64,000 bases of DNA from Metarhizium brunneum (lineage: Eukaryota; Ascomycota; Sordariomycetes; Hypocreales; Clavicipitaceae). Position 1 is the stretch's first letter; each line of letters begins with the position of its first letter. Where the stretch lies: the NCBI RefSeq assembly GCF_013426205.1, contig NC_089423.1, positions 4,588,001 to 4,652,000 of the forward strand, read 5' to 3'. The notes under the pieces were generated by a model. That model had not been told where the DNA came from and did no database searches. It saw nothing but the letters and a program-made list of their open reading frames with translations. Shown piece by piece: positions 10,313 to 21,967 of this stretch. The translations under genes were made by a program, and so were the position numbers.

Positions 10313-12473
10313 TTATCTGCTGGTGGCTCTTGCAATGGTAAAGACACCAACAATAACTACAGCCAGTGTCACAATAGCACCAGGAAGCAGAAGATCATTT
10401 GGCACTCCTGCGATAAGCTGTTCCTGAACAGGTGCGCTTCTCGTCCGCCGTGAGCGTCGGACTGGTGCGCCATCACTCTCGTCCTCGTCCTCGTCTTCGT
10501 CTTCGTCATCATCATCGTAAAGCCTTCGGCGCTCGCGGAGACCAGCAGCAGTAGAGGTTGGCGGCGTGGGAATAACGGGTGTCTCAACGGGAGCGGGTGG
10601 TGCCACGGGTGGTTTCTCAGGATCATGAGCGTAGAGGTCAACCTTGTCGTGCCGGCTTTGACGAGCGAGAATGATGGCCTCGAGCAAGTCGTTGTCGGTA
10701 GTGATGGAAACAGTGTCACCCTCATTATCCATGTAGCTGAGAGCGAATCCAGCGCCGCTCATTTTTCCGTCTTCAACAGCTGGCACACCACCAATGGCAT
10801 CAACCTCGGCACCAAGCTTAGCCGCGACAGCAGATACGAAGGCCCCCATTCCCTGAGCTGCTATTACCTGCAAGCGATGCACTCGGCCTGAAGGTGCCTT
10901 GAACTTGAAGGGGAACGGTACATCAGCAGGGTTCTGCTCGGGAATCTCGGGGGCAATCGATGGAGGGGGTGATTCAACACCGACGTGCGAGGCAGAGTCA
11001 CCTGGAGCCACACTGTCCCCATGGCGGTCCCTAGTTACATCAGGAGACATCATGCGAGATCCAAGGTTAGTATGGTGATGGCTGTGGCTGCCCTCACCAG
11101 ACATCATTGACTCTGTCTCGTTATCAATTGAGAGCCAAAACTTGTTCCAGGCAGGCCCTTCACCATCTCCACTAGACATGGTGTTGATTTGCTCAAGAGT
11201 GGCATAGGTGAGTTTGAGGACATCAACCATGCCGACAATTTCGCCACCATCATTCATGACGGGTAGGTTAAGATAATGGCCATCTGGAAGCCAACGTTAG
11301 TTATTGGCATTTCAACCAGGTCAAGGGCGAGGGATTTGAACCAACCGTGCATCTTGCGCAGCGCAGCCTGAATGGTCATGTCCATCGGCGCGAAGTCTGG
11401 ATGAGGCGTCATCACCCGAACAACGCTGCAGTTTGCCGGATCAAGGCCGGGGGCGATGACGCGCAGAACAACGTCCTTGCTGGTGAAGATGCCAGTAATA
11501 GCACCCGCATCTTGCACCAACACAGCCGTGGTGTGGTTCTCCTTCATCAAGGCAGCGGCCTCCTTTACCGAGGTCCTGACACTGACTGTTGTCGGGGGAA
11601 TGCCATTCAAAACGGATTCCAAAGTCGGCCCAGACATTTTGGATCGAAGTGCCTCGACATACTGGATAATCTGCTGGGGCTGGGAAGCGCCCAGCTCGGA
11701 GTGCACACCTTCCAAAGCATCATAGAGCTTTCTAGAGGACGAGTAGGCTCGCTCCAGCTTCTCCATGGCATCGTAAAAGCACTTGGTGATATCCAAGACA
11801 CCAGAAATGTCCTGGTTTTCGTCCATGACTGGCAGGTGGCGGAATCCCTTGCGAACCATCAGATCCAGCGCATCTGTGGCACTTGTGTCAGTGCGAGCAC
11901 AGAGCGGGTTCTTTGTCATGATGTCCGCAATGGTGATATTGGCCGCCTTGTGCCCGGCTCCAACGACGCGGAAGGCAAGATCCTTGGCTGTGAAAATGCC
12001 GGCAATGCGGTCGTCGTCGTCAGTGACCAGAACGCAGTCCTCTCGTTTCGCAGCCATGAGCTGGGCAGCCTCGGACACGGTGGTTTGCGGTTTGATCTGC
12101 AATGCCTGGCTGGGCTTGAGAGCCAGCACAGTGCCAGGAGGAGCTTTACGAGAATGCCTGGCGCGGTTCGTCAAATGCTTCTTCTTGGAGAGGTCGTTCT
12201 CCATTTTCCTGCGGATAGCCTGGAGCCAGGCAGTTAGCATGCGTGCACGCTTCCGCCGACGTGTCCAACCCCGAGACTCATGTAAACAACTGAACGCACC
12301 TCATCACGCTTGGACTGCTTCTGCCGGCTGGCGCTGACGGAGGAGCTCGCCTCACTGGGCTGGCTGTCCAGAACCGGGCGAGGGATGTTGGAGTTTGCCG
12401 GGCTGTTGGTAAAGGGGATGTTTCCCCTGCCCTGGTTGCGGTTGGGAGTCCCTCTCATGGTGTTCCCTGACAT
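10313..12473 (-). CDS. CBS-domain and PB1-domain protein with C-terminal membrane anchor (Mug70-like)
   Basis: Three exons in transcript order (12473-12300, 12219-11346, 11283-10313) encode 672 residues. The N-terminal 60 residues are Ser/Asn/Gln-rich. Next come four CBS motifs as two Bateman pairs: TVSEAAQLMAAKREDCVLV, the pair member ending VMDENQDISGVLDITK, TSVKEAAALMKENHTTAVLV, and a fourth ending in HYLNLPVMNDGGEIVGMVDV. CBS pairs bind adenosine nucleotides. A PB1 domain follows (starts FPFKFKAPSGRVHRLQV), then an Asp/Glu-rich run and an Arg-rich SRRTRS segment. The last 26 residues hold a single hydrophobic helix (LLLPGAIVTLAVVIVGVFTI), so the protein looks tail-anchored. The domain order matches the fission-yeast Mug70 family. 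The ATG at 12473 is used; a longer frame upstream has only a non-ATG start. The function is unknown beyond a likely nucleotide-sensing scaffold. Confidence 0.92.
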
Positions 12474-12933
12474 GTTTGCAGAGCGTTGTCGGCCGTGCCT
12501 CGTGGACAAAGGGGAGCGGTTGTGGATGTGGATTCAGAGACAACTCTCGAGGCCCGCAGAACTGCTAACGCCAGAGGGCAGATGCAAAGCACAGGAGAAA
12601 GGCTTTGGCGGGATTTTCACAGGTGAGCAAGATGGGAACGGGGGCTCTCTGGTGGTCTGGTCTCGTCTGGTCGGGTCTGGTCCCGGCAGATTACCGCGTT
12701 GGAGTTTCTCAAGACAAGCGTCACGTTGTCGAGGTGACAGGGATCGCTGAGGAGGGGAGCTCTGTGACTGGCCAGTCTCTCGTTTTCACCCCGCTTTTAA
12801 TTTTCTGGCCATTTGGAATGCTCCCAGAACAACCTGGTCATTTTTTTTTTATTTACGACTTGACATTGTTCAATTCAGCTTTAGAAGCACGGCCGAGGCC
12901 AGAACAAAGGCTGGTGGTTTTGTGGAGTGAAGC

Positions 12934-13140
12934 CTATGCTCGAGCGTGATACTCAAGACTCCCGACCTGTCCATTTTCAACTTCAATCCACAAAGACGAG
13001 GTAGCCAACTTAACATCTCCTAGCACAAACTCAATTGCCCAAAACGTCAACATTGAGGCCTCTATGGTGGCCTGTTCTCCGGCCAACATTGCGCCCTCTA
13101 CTCGTTGCTGGTGCGTCTGGTATTCATCAGTCGTTATCAT
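12934..13140 (-). CDS. possible small uncharacterised protein (68 residues)
   Basis: An ATG at 13140 opens 68 codons ending at a TAG. The product starts MITTDEYQTHQQRVEGAMLA and continues with a helical, balanced composition (TFWAIEFVLGDVKLA, WIEVENGQVGS). The frame stays open for about 20 further codons upstream (RRELLRWWHDSAQHR) without an ATG, so this could instead be the last exon of a longer gene; an AG preceded by a (CT)n tract lies just upstream of that stretch. The (CT)n run could equally be a core-promoter pyrimidine tract. I recognise no family. The call rests only on protein-like composition and could be chance. Confidence 0.3.
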   Translation of the reverse strand: MITTDEYQTHQQRVEGAMLAGEQATIEASMLTFWAIEFVLGDVKLATSSLWIEVENGQVGSLEYHARA

Positions 13141-13227
13141 GCGATGTTGGGCAGAGTCATGCCACCACCTCAGCAACTCACGACGAGGCGGGCTGAGCGG
13201 AAGAGTGCCCACCTTTCTTGCCAGAGC

Positions 13228-13247
13228 GAGAGAGAGAGAGAGAGAGA
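13228..13247. repeat. (GA)n microsatellite
   Basis: A run of GA dinucleotides on the plus strand, (CT)n on the minus strand. It lies in the divergent promoter region and just upstream of the candidate minus-strand small ORF. Confidence 0.9.
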
Positions 13248-14094
13248 AAGAGTGAGTGGGTGAGAAAGAAAGGAAGAGAGAATCTGAATAAATCTCAATC
13301 AGAGTCAACTAGAAGCACTATCCACCCTCAGCTTCACCTTGTGTGTCATTGATACAATAATATTATCCCTTCTCGTCTGGAAGGCTACCCTGTACACACC
13401 CATTGTCCTCCTGGCCAAGGCCAAGAACAGTAGAACTATAAAAGCGACGAGCAAGAAATAATGACCCAATCAATACTCTCGAGTACGAGATGTGATGTGC
13501 ACGAAATGTCTATCCTTTGCAGCCGGCAGCTACGTTCCAATTGGGCGAATATTGGTTGTGCTACTGCACGACAACGTGGGCATTCTATTTGGCGTCCATG
13601 TTCGGCATGAGCAAGAAACATAATGTGATCCAGCTTAGCCTGTGAGATATCCCTTCGAATTGATAACTCGGTGTCCCTGCTTGTCTCAGTCTTCACCCCG
13701 AGGGATAGCAGGAGGCTCCATTGTCATGAAACAAGACAGGCAGAACATGCACAGAATAGACAGCTCGGAAAAGGGAGAGAGACTATGCCGGAAGAGATGT
13801 AGTTATCATCTACTCCGCATACATATACAGTACTACTAGAATATTCTGTCAAGGATTGACGGGCAACATCGACTATGTATGTATGCTCCGAACCTCTGCG
13901 AACCCAAGCGCTCACATGCAAGCCACCCGCAATAACAGCATCATCCCATGACACCAACGGCATAACAAGTTAGCTGCTTGCTAAATCGGGAACAAGCGTT
14001 GGGAATCGGATCGCACAAGACCACAGATTGAGACATGGTAGTCGGCGCCGTGGTGACGTGATGGAGGTGCCGCTAGGGAGGCTGAGGTCCTCTG

Positions 14095-14127
14095 TGAGTG
14101 GCCGCTGAGTGGCCGCTGAGTGGCCGC
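14095..14127. repeat. three perfect tandem copies of an 11-bp unit
   Basis: TGAGTGGCCGC is repeated exactly three times (14095-14105, 14106-14116, 14117-14127), 400 bp upstream of the SWI5-type start codon. Confidence 0.95.
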
Positions 14128-14527
14128 AGTCGTTGCCGTGGCAACCAAGTCAACAATTGCCGGGGTCATTACACCACCATGATGCCCAGCTACTCTGGTC
14201 CATTCATGTTGCATTCTGAATCCACTTGCCAAAACTCCATCCTTACTCTTCTCCAAGCTTCAGATAGAGCTCGAGAATACCTGCATATTGAACACTCCGG
14301 CTCTCGGGGGAGAAGACCTCCAACGAACGGCCCAAGCTCGTCCAGGTTGACACACGTCCCATAGCCGAGCAAAGGCTCGCACTTATACACAGGTCCCCAA
14401 GATTCGTGCAAAAGTCGCCCCCGACTGAGCACAACTACAACTTTTTTTAGCCCGGCGCTCTGTGCTTGCGCTGCGTGAGGTGAGTTCCTGCCACGCCCAC
14501 GAGACGACCAACAACCGTCTTGACAAG

Positions 14528-17040
14528 ATGGCGCAGTTTCGGACCCAGACGGTTCCCCATCGACAAAGAATATCGACCGACGACAACTTCCAACATCCGG
14601 ACTCCCTTGCAACAATCATGCTGCCCAATTCGCCGACGGGTGTTCACGCCAGGCAGAGGCAACACCGCCGCCAGAATTCGACACCCTCTGCTCTCGAAGG
14701 CGTGAATATCTCGCCGCTGTCAAACGCCAACAACAGACGACAAGCCGCTGCCCACCGGCGCGGCCTCAGTCTCGACATGAGACGACACCAGACGACACCA
14801 CAGACAGCACGGCAGGACTTCAACCAGGTAAGAATGGCTACTAACAACACAGGATTAGCAAACACCTCGCAGCATCATGTTCTGCCAGAAGCGCAGCAGC
14901 AACGCACCCAAGCACGCCCGGGCCCCAACCAGATGCAGTACGCATCCATGGTATCAAATAGCAATGAGAGTTTCTTGATCTCGCCACATGGTACTCCTCA
15001 GACCCAGAGGTTCGCTCCGTCGTCATGTTTTGACACAAATGCTGGCCGCTTCTCGTACCCGGCTCACGTCGACATGATGATGCGGAAGAACCAAGAGAAT
15101 TACTACAACAACATGGCCGAGAGCGCAAGTTTTGACCTCTTCTCCAATAACAGCGCCCTCTCAACTCCCACCTTTATCAACTTTCCAGACAGCCCTGCTG
15201 GCCAGGTTTGGCCCGCCGATGACGCAAGTTCTCGACGGAATTCGAGGCGGATTAGCGACGGCATCATGGACCGTGTCAACAAGTTTGAGGGCATGGGCAT
15301 TGAAGAGGCTCAAAGACCTACAACACCACCTAATCAGAATGGAACTAGTGAGTTTCTTTGGACACTATACGACATGTTTGAAAAATGCTGACCACGGCTG
15401 CCAAAGATTACTACCCTCCCACACCGGTGGAAACTCCCCAAGGCCGTATTTTCAAGCAAGAAGCCAGGCCAGGAAGATTTTCTGATGACTATGACGAATC
15501 AATGGAAGAAACTATCAAGCCCAACCGAAACAGCCGTTCTGGTCTCAGAACCCAGTCCGTCTTTGCACATATGAGACAGCAGGCCGAGCAAAATGCTGGC
15601 TCGCTCAGCCCCCCAGTGACAAACAAAATCTCCGATGCCGAATGCCTCAGTGGCCTCCAGATGCAAAACTCAGACTACATGAACATGAATGCTCTAAGAC
15701 AAGAGTTTGTCAAGATTGAGGACCAGAACGACGCAGCAAGACTTGAGCTCGACACCACCAACTCCCTATCGGATCTTTCTCATCACACTTCTCCGGACAC
15801 TCAAAATCATGGACAGTTTGTTGGCGCTGCCTTTGAGGGCAAACTCGACTTGCAGCACTTTGCTCGCTTGGACTCGGCTGCGCAGTCCAGAAAGTCTTCG
15901 CCTCATCGTCGGACAGAGTCTGTGGCTTCCATGGCCAGCGCCGCCAGCATAGCTGACATCAACATTGACGAGACTCGCACTGATACCGGCGTTACCCTGG
16001 AAGAGATTTCTCAGTATATCCACAGTCCCGAAACCACGGACGGCAAGTGGATGTGTCTCTTTGAAGACTGTGGCAAGAAGTTTGGGCGCAAGGAGAATAT
16101 CAAGTCGCACGTCCAAACCCACCTCAATGACCGACAGTACCAATGCCCTACTTGCAAGAAGTGCTTTGTGCGCCAACACGATCTCAAGAGACACGCCAAG
16201 ATCCATACCGGCATCAAGCCGTATCCCTGTGAATGCGGAAACAGCTTCGCGCGCCACGACGCCCTCACGAGACACCGGCAGCGAGGAATGTGTATCGGCG
16301 CTTTTGATGGCGCTGTCCGTAAGTCAGCGAAGCGCGGCCGCCCTAGGAAACGCCCTGACCTGGAGACGAGGAGGGAGAAGTCTGCGAGAACAAGAAAGAA
16401 GAACATGTCGATTAGCTCCATGTCGTCATTTTCCGGCTACTCTGACAGCTCTGCCATCAACTCGCCGGACAACGAGTATAACATGCTTGACGACATGGTA
16501 GACTTGGATATTGTCAGTGCCAGAACCCACGGAATGCCATCCATGTCAACGGCTCCTATGCCTACGCTGATACCTAGGGTGATGAACCAAGACATGGCCC
16601 AGTCCCCTTCAGTTGTCAGCGCACACTCTTATGTGTCGCCAGAAGCCATCATGGACACGGCACCATCGCACCCAGCATCACCTGCAAAGAGCGGCGTCAG
16701 CCATTACAATACGCCGCCGCCGCCCGAGCTGTCTCAATCGTCATCGCCGCCACCATGTCACTTCTTCGACTTGGCTCCCAACACGTCTTCTGGCGCCGAT
16801 CTGGCGGTCATGTCATCCACGAACAGCATGATGGGTTCTTCGGGCATGAGCGGAACTCTGCCCATGGGCATGGGCGACCAGGACGACGACTTGCTGCTGC
16901 AGTTTAGCCAAGACGACAGTGGTCTTGTCCAGCTGGATCGTGACTCAAACATGCTCATGCTGAGTAAGTTTGACGACGAGTTTGAGGCTGCGGTCAGCAT
17001 GTTCACCAACAACGACGACATGTTCTTCAGCAACTCGTAA
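14528..17040 (+). CDS. SWI5: SWI5/ACE2-family C2H2 zinc-finger transcription factor
   Basis: Two exons (14528-15347, 15407-17040) encode 817 residues. The DNA-binding region at about 490-569 holds three C2H2-type fingers: CLFEDCGKKFGRKENIKSHV, CPTCKKCFVRQHDLKRHAKI, and a third, atypical one (CECGNSFARHDALTRH). This set is the hallmark of Swi5/Ace2, which drive late-mitotic and G1 gene expression in yeast. An AT-hook-like basic patch (KRGRPRKRP) follows directly. The rest is Gln/Asn/Ser-rich and probably disordered, with a Met/Asp-rich acidic C-terminus (QDDDLLLQFSQDDSG) that resembles an activation region. Intron 1 is phase 1 with a CCAAAG acceptor. A further 45-nt stop-free intron is possible at 14828-14872 and would shorten the protein by 15 residues. 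Assignment to the family is firm; the exact yeast counterpart is not resolved. Confidence 0.93.
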
Positions 17041-17774
17041 TTGCGCACGAGTGGCCGACTGCCCCGTTGTCTTCCATTTTTGTCAAATATCGTCTAGGTA
17101 TCTAATCAGTACGAAGCTAACGTCTCTGTGTGTCTGGTATGATGGGCTACGTTGGACTTGTTGGGTTGCTTTTCTTTTTCTTGTACACGAGATGGCCCAA
17201 CATGGGGTCTGCGCGTCTCATAATCGTCAATGGATTTAATGGGAATACTTTCTGCGACAAAAAAAACACTTGTATGATAGGGGGACTGGGGTAAAGGAAT
17301 GTTTATTTTCGATGCAGGGCGAACGGGTTTATGTTTTTTTTATCAACACGTTGACCAAGGCGCTTTTGCAGTGGCGATGGAGCCGTCTGCTTTTCTTCGC
17401 TGCTGGAGTTTCGATGTGTATTTGCTTTGGCTTATCGGTATTCCAAAAAATATGAATCGACCTTCATTGAAATACATACATGTGCGCTTCGTGCGTTGTG
17501 AACTGACGAGGATTGAAGCGGTGTGGCTGGTGAGTGCGGCGTGGCCAGTGAATTAACCAAGGATTTCTTTCGCTTTTTTTTTTAATAGTACTACTACTAT
17601 TATTTCTGGGCTAATTCTTAACTTCTCCACCGTCCGTCTGAGTTGGCCAACAAGAAACAAACAAAAGCTACGTCGGCTTCCAAAAACTCACCCAAACTTA
17701 TCTTACGCCGCCAACTTGGGGAGAACAGCTATCGACGTCTACGCACCTGTGATGCAGGTATCGAGGCAGACGAA
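17041..17774. other. intergenic region between the SWI5-type gene and the MYND gene
   Basis: These 734 nt hold the 3'UTR of the transcription-factor gene and the promoter of the next gene. Several T-rich runs occur (17161-17180, 17330-17342, 17571-17585). A frame reading into the next gene starts at a TTG at 17643, so the leader just upstream of 17775 is open but lacks an ATG in that frame. Confidence 0.6.
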
Positions 17775-20700
17775 ATGCTCACGCCCACCGTCGCCAACCG
17801 TCTCAGCTTCCTATATGCAATTGGCAACACACCTGCCACGAGTCTCACGCGCAGCGTCCCCATTGGCAAGGACGTCGACGTTCTGAGTCTGGGGTGTGGC
17901 GATGTGCGAAATATTCTCTTCACCTCATACGTGGAAAGAGGACTAGGTAATGGATGGAATTTCGCTCGACTTGTGGCCTGGCCGAGACTAATACGAGGTA
18001 GCCAAGAGAAAGATTGACGTGACCTGCTGCGACTACGACGAGAAAGTCATTGGTGAGTGGTCTTCATTGTTGCCGGTGTTTGCAGGGCGTGGCTGACGGG
18101 AACTTGAAAAATGGAAAAAATTAAGCGCGGAATATCTTCTTCTTGACGCTGCTGCTGGATGGCCCCGGCCATGTTTCGCCGAGCTGCCTCTGGGATATAT
18201 ACTACCACCTCTATGTGGATGCTGCTGCTGTGGAACAAGTCCTGAAGCATGTGAAGAAGCTGCTGCCCCTTCTCGAGACTCTTGGGGCCTGGAAACGCGG
18301 GCCGTACGCCAAGGTCATCAGAGTCGCTGACCAGGACACTCTTGATGATGTTCGAGCCGTGTGCCGCAGGATTCGTGATGGCGTGGAGCAGCGAGACACT
18401 GCTTCGTACGCTAGGACTTTTAAGAAGAATCTGAAAAAGACTTCCGAGGCGTTAGAGGCCTTTTCTGGAAAAGACGGTGTCAATATGAGTGGCGTGAGGT
18501 CTGCGGCTCCGCTCTCGCTGAATTCGCACAATGATATGATCAAGGCGTTTCAGACGTATTCTACCCACGGGACGGTGACGCCTCATGATCCAGGAAACAC
18601 GGTGCCGAATCCAATGTTTGCGAGTCTGGTCTCCGAGACGAATGTCTTTCATTACGGAAGCGATCCCACTCTTGGGTATCATTTGGCTGTTGCGTTTGCA
18701 CCGCTGTCTGAGAATTCGCCTCTTAAAATGCATGATGAAAAGACGGAGTTTCAGACGGCAGAGGCCGCAAGAACCCAGTTTACCGAATGGATTGCCGCTT
18801 TCAGGGAGCTTGCGTCTCGAGGGATGATGGTGCGGTTCATGGTCGCCGACGTATTTGCTTGCTGCCATACCTTGCAGCACTCAGCGAGCACCGGCAAGCC
18901 ATCTGGGAATTGGTACCGAAGACAGTGGGATTCGAAACCCTTGAGGCTGGATGGCGATGAGTACGGACCGGCTGGAAAAGGCCCGACTGCGTTTGACGTT
19001 GTCGACAGCTCCAATCTTTCCGATCATGTTGGCGCCTTGAACATCATCGTTGCGGCTTCGTCGCTGCTGAAGACTGAGCCGTGGGCTACACTGTACACTG
19101 AGACTCTCCTCAAACAAGAAAAATCGCAGCAAGAAGCGTTTGAAAAGCTGCTCTGCGGCAACATTGCCACGGTGTTGCTTCTCCTCGGTATCAGCCCCGT
19201 GCAGTACTGGACGAATGCCAAGTGCGAGTCTCATGTGGATGAGGTCTTTCTTACCATGCTTGTGGGCGCAATGAACGCTCCGCAAACCCAGATCCATAGC
19301 CGTATGGCGTGGAAGCGAGATGACCAGCTGTCTGGGACGCTGGGGGCCCGAGGAAAGCTACACATTGATCCCTCTGCCCTCGTTCGCATCTTGTTTGACA
19401 TCTACATGCGCATGTTCTCGGGGGAGAACTTCAAAATCTCTGTCAATGCGGCATTGGATAGATCTTCGGCTTACACCCATTTTCATCGGGGAAGCTACGC
19501 CTCGTTTCTGAAGCTGGTCAAGCACCGGGTCAGAACAGATTGGCCTGCTGTCTGTTCTCAGCTCCTTGACAAGATATCTCAGGATCGAACTCTAGCCCTG
19601 TCGACGAACCAGCTTCAGGAGCTTGGAATCCAGATGCATTTGCAAGACGTGAGCACCGAGTCGTGGCTGCTTCGCGAGAGCGACAACTTGTCCACCGGCG
19701 GGCGGTTCCGTATGTGGAAGAACATCCCTCTCGCTGTGGCCGTTACTGTTATTGTTCCCCGTTCTGCTGTTGAGCGGCTTTACGCAGGGGAAAACCGAGA
19801 AAGGTCATCTCCAACCTTTGTTGGCTCGCTTCGCGCGGGTGCGAGCTCGCCAAACCAGTGGCAGAACATGTACAGCGATGTTCATATTGTCTTTGGAAAG
19901 GTCAAGAACTCCCCTAAGGACGAAAACACGCCCATTATCGTCGAGCAGGATGACCAAGGATGGAGCGGCAGCTCAGCCTTGATTGCATCCTTTGTTGTGC
20001 CCACGGCTGCGCTGCAAGTTGATCCTGTAGACGCACGAGTTGCGATTTGCATACCGCCATCGACGCAAGCTGCATTTCTGTATATGGGAATCCTGGGGAT
20101 GGAAATGACAGTTTTTGAAACAAAGCTGTCGGCAGCCTCAAGTGTCTTTGTCACCAAACTCATGCCAGGTCTCACAGGACACAAAAGTGTGTGCAGCAGG
20201 GTTAACAACTTCACTGATGTTGTGGATGATGCCGGAAACGGCACGAGTAACAAGATCATGGCAGAAGTCCCTGCCTCGGAATCCGCGATTACGACAATCA
20301 CTGGGCATGTTGACATTCTCTCGGACAAGGGCAAAAAGATGCTACAGGACAGGATCCCGATTGAACTTCAACAGCGTGACGCGTTTGTCATTGATGTCAT
20401 CTTTGGGAATAACGCCCTGGTATGTCCGCTACGGTTTCCAATACCGGTCTCACAGACAGGCAGCCGATTACGAGTCGCAAGAAAGTCAGGCTACGTTGAG
20501 GTTGTCGCCCCAGTGGCCAGTTCAAAGGACTCGGACGTTCTTTCCGATTTCATTTATCCCACGAGATTGGACGGCAAGGGCTTCCCGGCTGCTCTTAATG
20601 CTTCCCATATGAATTTGGACGCACTCCCTGTTCTGGATCTAGAAAAGAAAGACCAGATGCAGTGGCTCGTGACATTGGCATCATTGGAGTTTTCTCCCCG

Positions 20701-21490
20701 GGAGAAGAGCATGAGAGACGAGGCCGATAAAAAGAGCGGGATATCCGAAAACCTGCGAGTCAACTTCAAAGAATCCTTGCTTACCATGTTCATGTTGACG
20801 TCCGGACTACAAGGAGGGCAGACTGGCATGTTTGCCATCAATCATCCTGAAAAGGGGGGTATTCACATGCTGATATTCGTCTCGGCGTTGAAGCTCGACG
20901 CAGACTGTTCTTCCGTAGTGTTGGATGCAGCAGTGGTACCCATGACCAACCAGCTCGTCGCTTCTGGCAGCATGGATCCATTCTTGGTTCTCATACGAAC
21001 ACTGGAATGCTGCAGTATCAACGTCAATGATGCGGAACTCATTCTGTGGAAACGAGTGTTGCCAGCGTTGGCAGAACGTTGTCGTACATGGAGCCATCGT
21101 TCTGACTGCGAGTACAAACGAAAGGGGGCAACAGTTCCCCTGAGCCTGGTGCAAGGAGAAAAGTTTCTGTGCTCTTGTGGAAACGGAAAGTTGCCCGAGA
21201 ACTTTGTTTCAGTGCCAGAATGGGAAACGGCAGCTCCAAACGCTGTTCGTATCGCCATCAGCCCGACATTTTCGGTGCCTCTTGTGGAGGATGTCGTTGA
21301 CCCTGGGGACATGGCCAAGGGGAAAGAGCAGTTGGCGGCAGGCGATAGATGTCGAAGCTGTGGATCAGCGGCCGCTAAAGATGGAGGTTCATTGAAGAAA
21401 TGCATGAGGTGCCAAGCGGTCAAGTATTGTTCGACGGAATGTCAGAAGAAAGACTGGAAGAAGCATCGTATGGAGTGTTCGGAATCTTGA
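17775..21490 (+). CDS. DUF4470 and MYND zinc-finger protein
   Basis: Three exons (17775-17946, 18002-18052, 18126-21490) encode 1195 residues. The N-terminus is a DUF4470 domain, spliced from three exons: FLYAIGNTPATSLTRSVP, VDVLSLGCGDVRNILFTSY, then KIDVTCCDYDEKVIARNI. The C-terminal 43 residues (C1150-C1192) are a MYND finger: CRSCG, then CMRCQAVKYCSTECQKKDWK and HRMEC, with all zinc ligands present. About 1000 residues between have no recognisable domain. MYND fingers bind proline-rich partners; related fungal proteins with this order are common but uncharacterised. The ATG at 17775 is chosen because it precedes the conserved block. Both short introns are needed to recreate the DUF4470 motif and both keep frame. 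The biochemical role is unknown. Confidence 0.9.
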
Positions 21491-21967
21491 TGGATGATGG
21501 TTGGGGAGCCGAAACGAGCAAGACGGGGAATAGACGGCTCAAGGATGATATACGTTAAGAAAAGCGGCCTGCTAGTAAATTGAAAGCAATTTATTTTAAT
21601 CACAGTTTTGATACTACCAGATATTTATGTGGATGTCATGGCGATATATTATTTCTACTTCACAAGCCCGCGCTGCTAGGCCTGGAAGCAGAACCAGGGA
21701 GATGAGAATGGAAAGAGCAACCATGTAACCAACCGTTGTCACCCCACCACCGCTCCTGCCTGGCAACAGGGCACCAGATGATGCACTGTTAGCTTGGGCT
21801 GCGTTGGCTCACACCGCCTTTAGCCTCAAGGCAGAAAAAAGTGACCCCAATCCAGCCCACCACGACTTCGTGCGGGTCGCCGCTGTCCAGCTTGCGAAAT
21901 CACCATTCAGCGACCGACACTCCTTCCACGACATAAAGCACCTCCCAGCGAGCTCGCAAGCATCATA
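21491..21967. other. intergenic region before CCT6
   Basis: These 477 nt hold the MYND gene 3' flank (AT-rich at about 21580-21660) and the promoter and leader of CCT6. No gene is seen. Confidence 0.6.

Larger units (their letters stand above)
12474..14527. promoter_or_regulatory. 2-kb divergent promoter region between the CBS/PB1 gene and the SWI5-type factor
   Basis: This long region lies between a minus-strand and a plus-strand gene start. It contains a T-tract (12841-12851), a (GA)n run at about 13228-13247 (CT-rich on the minus strand), and three perfect tandem copies of TGAGTGGCCGC at 14095-14127. A small candidate minus-strand ORF inside it is listed separately. Long upstream regions are usual for fungal transcription-factor genes. 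No TATA box or binding site can be assigned with confidence. Confidence 0.5.

Noticed and set aside
11347..12237. 296-codon plus-strand frame antisense to the CBS/PB1 gene
   Set aside because: It is a shadow of the CBS-encoding exon; no motif of its own and a different frame has the CBS signatures.
12481..12509. Upstream start for the CBS/PB1 protein at 12509
   Set aside because: The codon is TTG; the first ATG in frame is at 12473.
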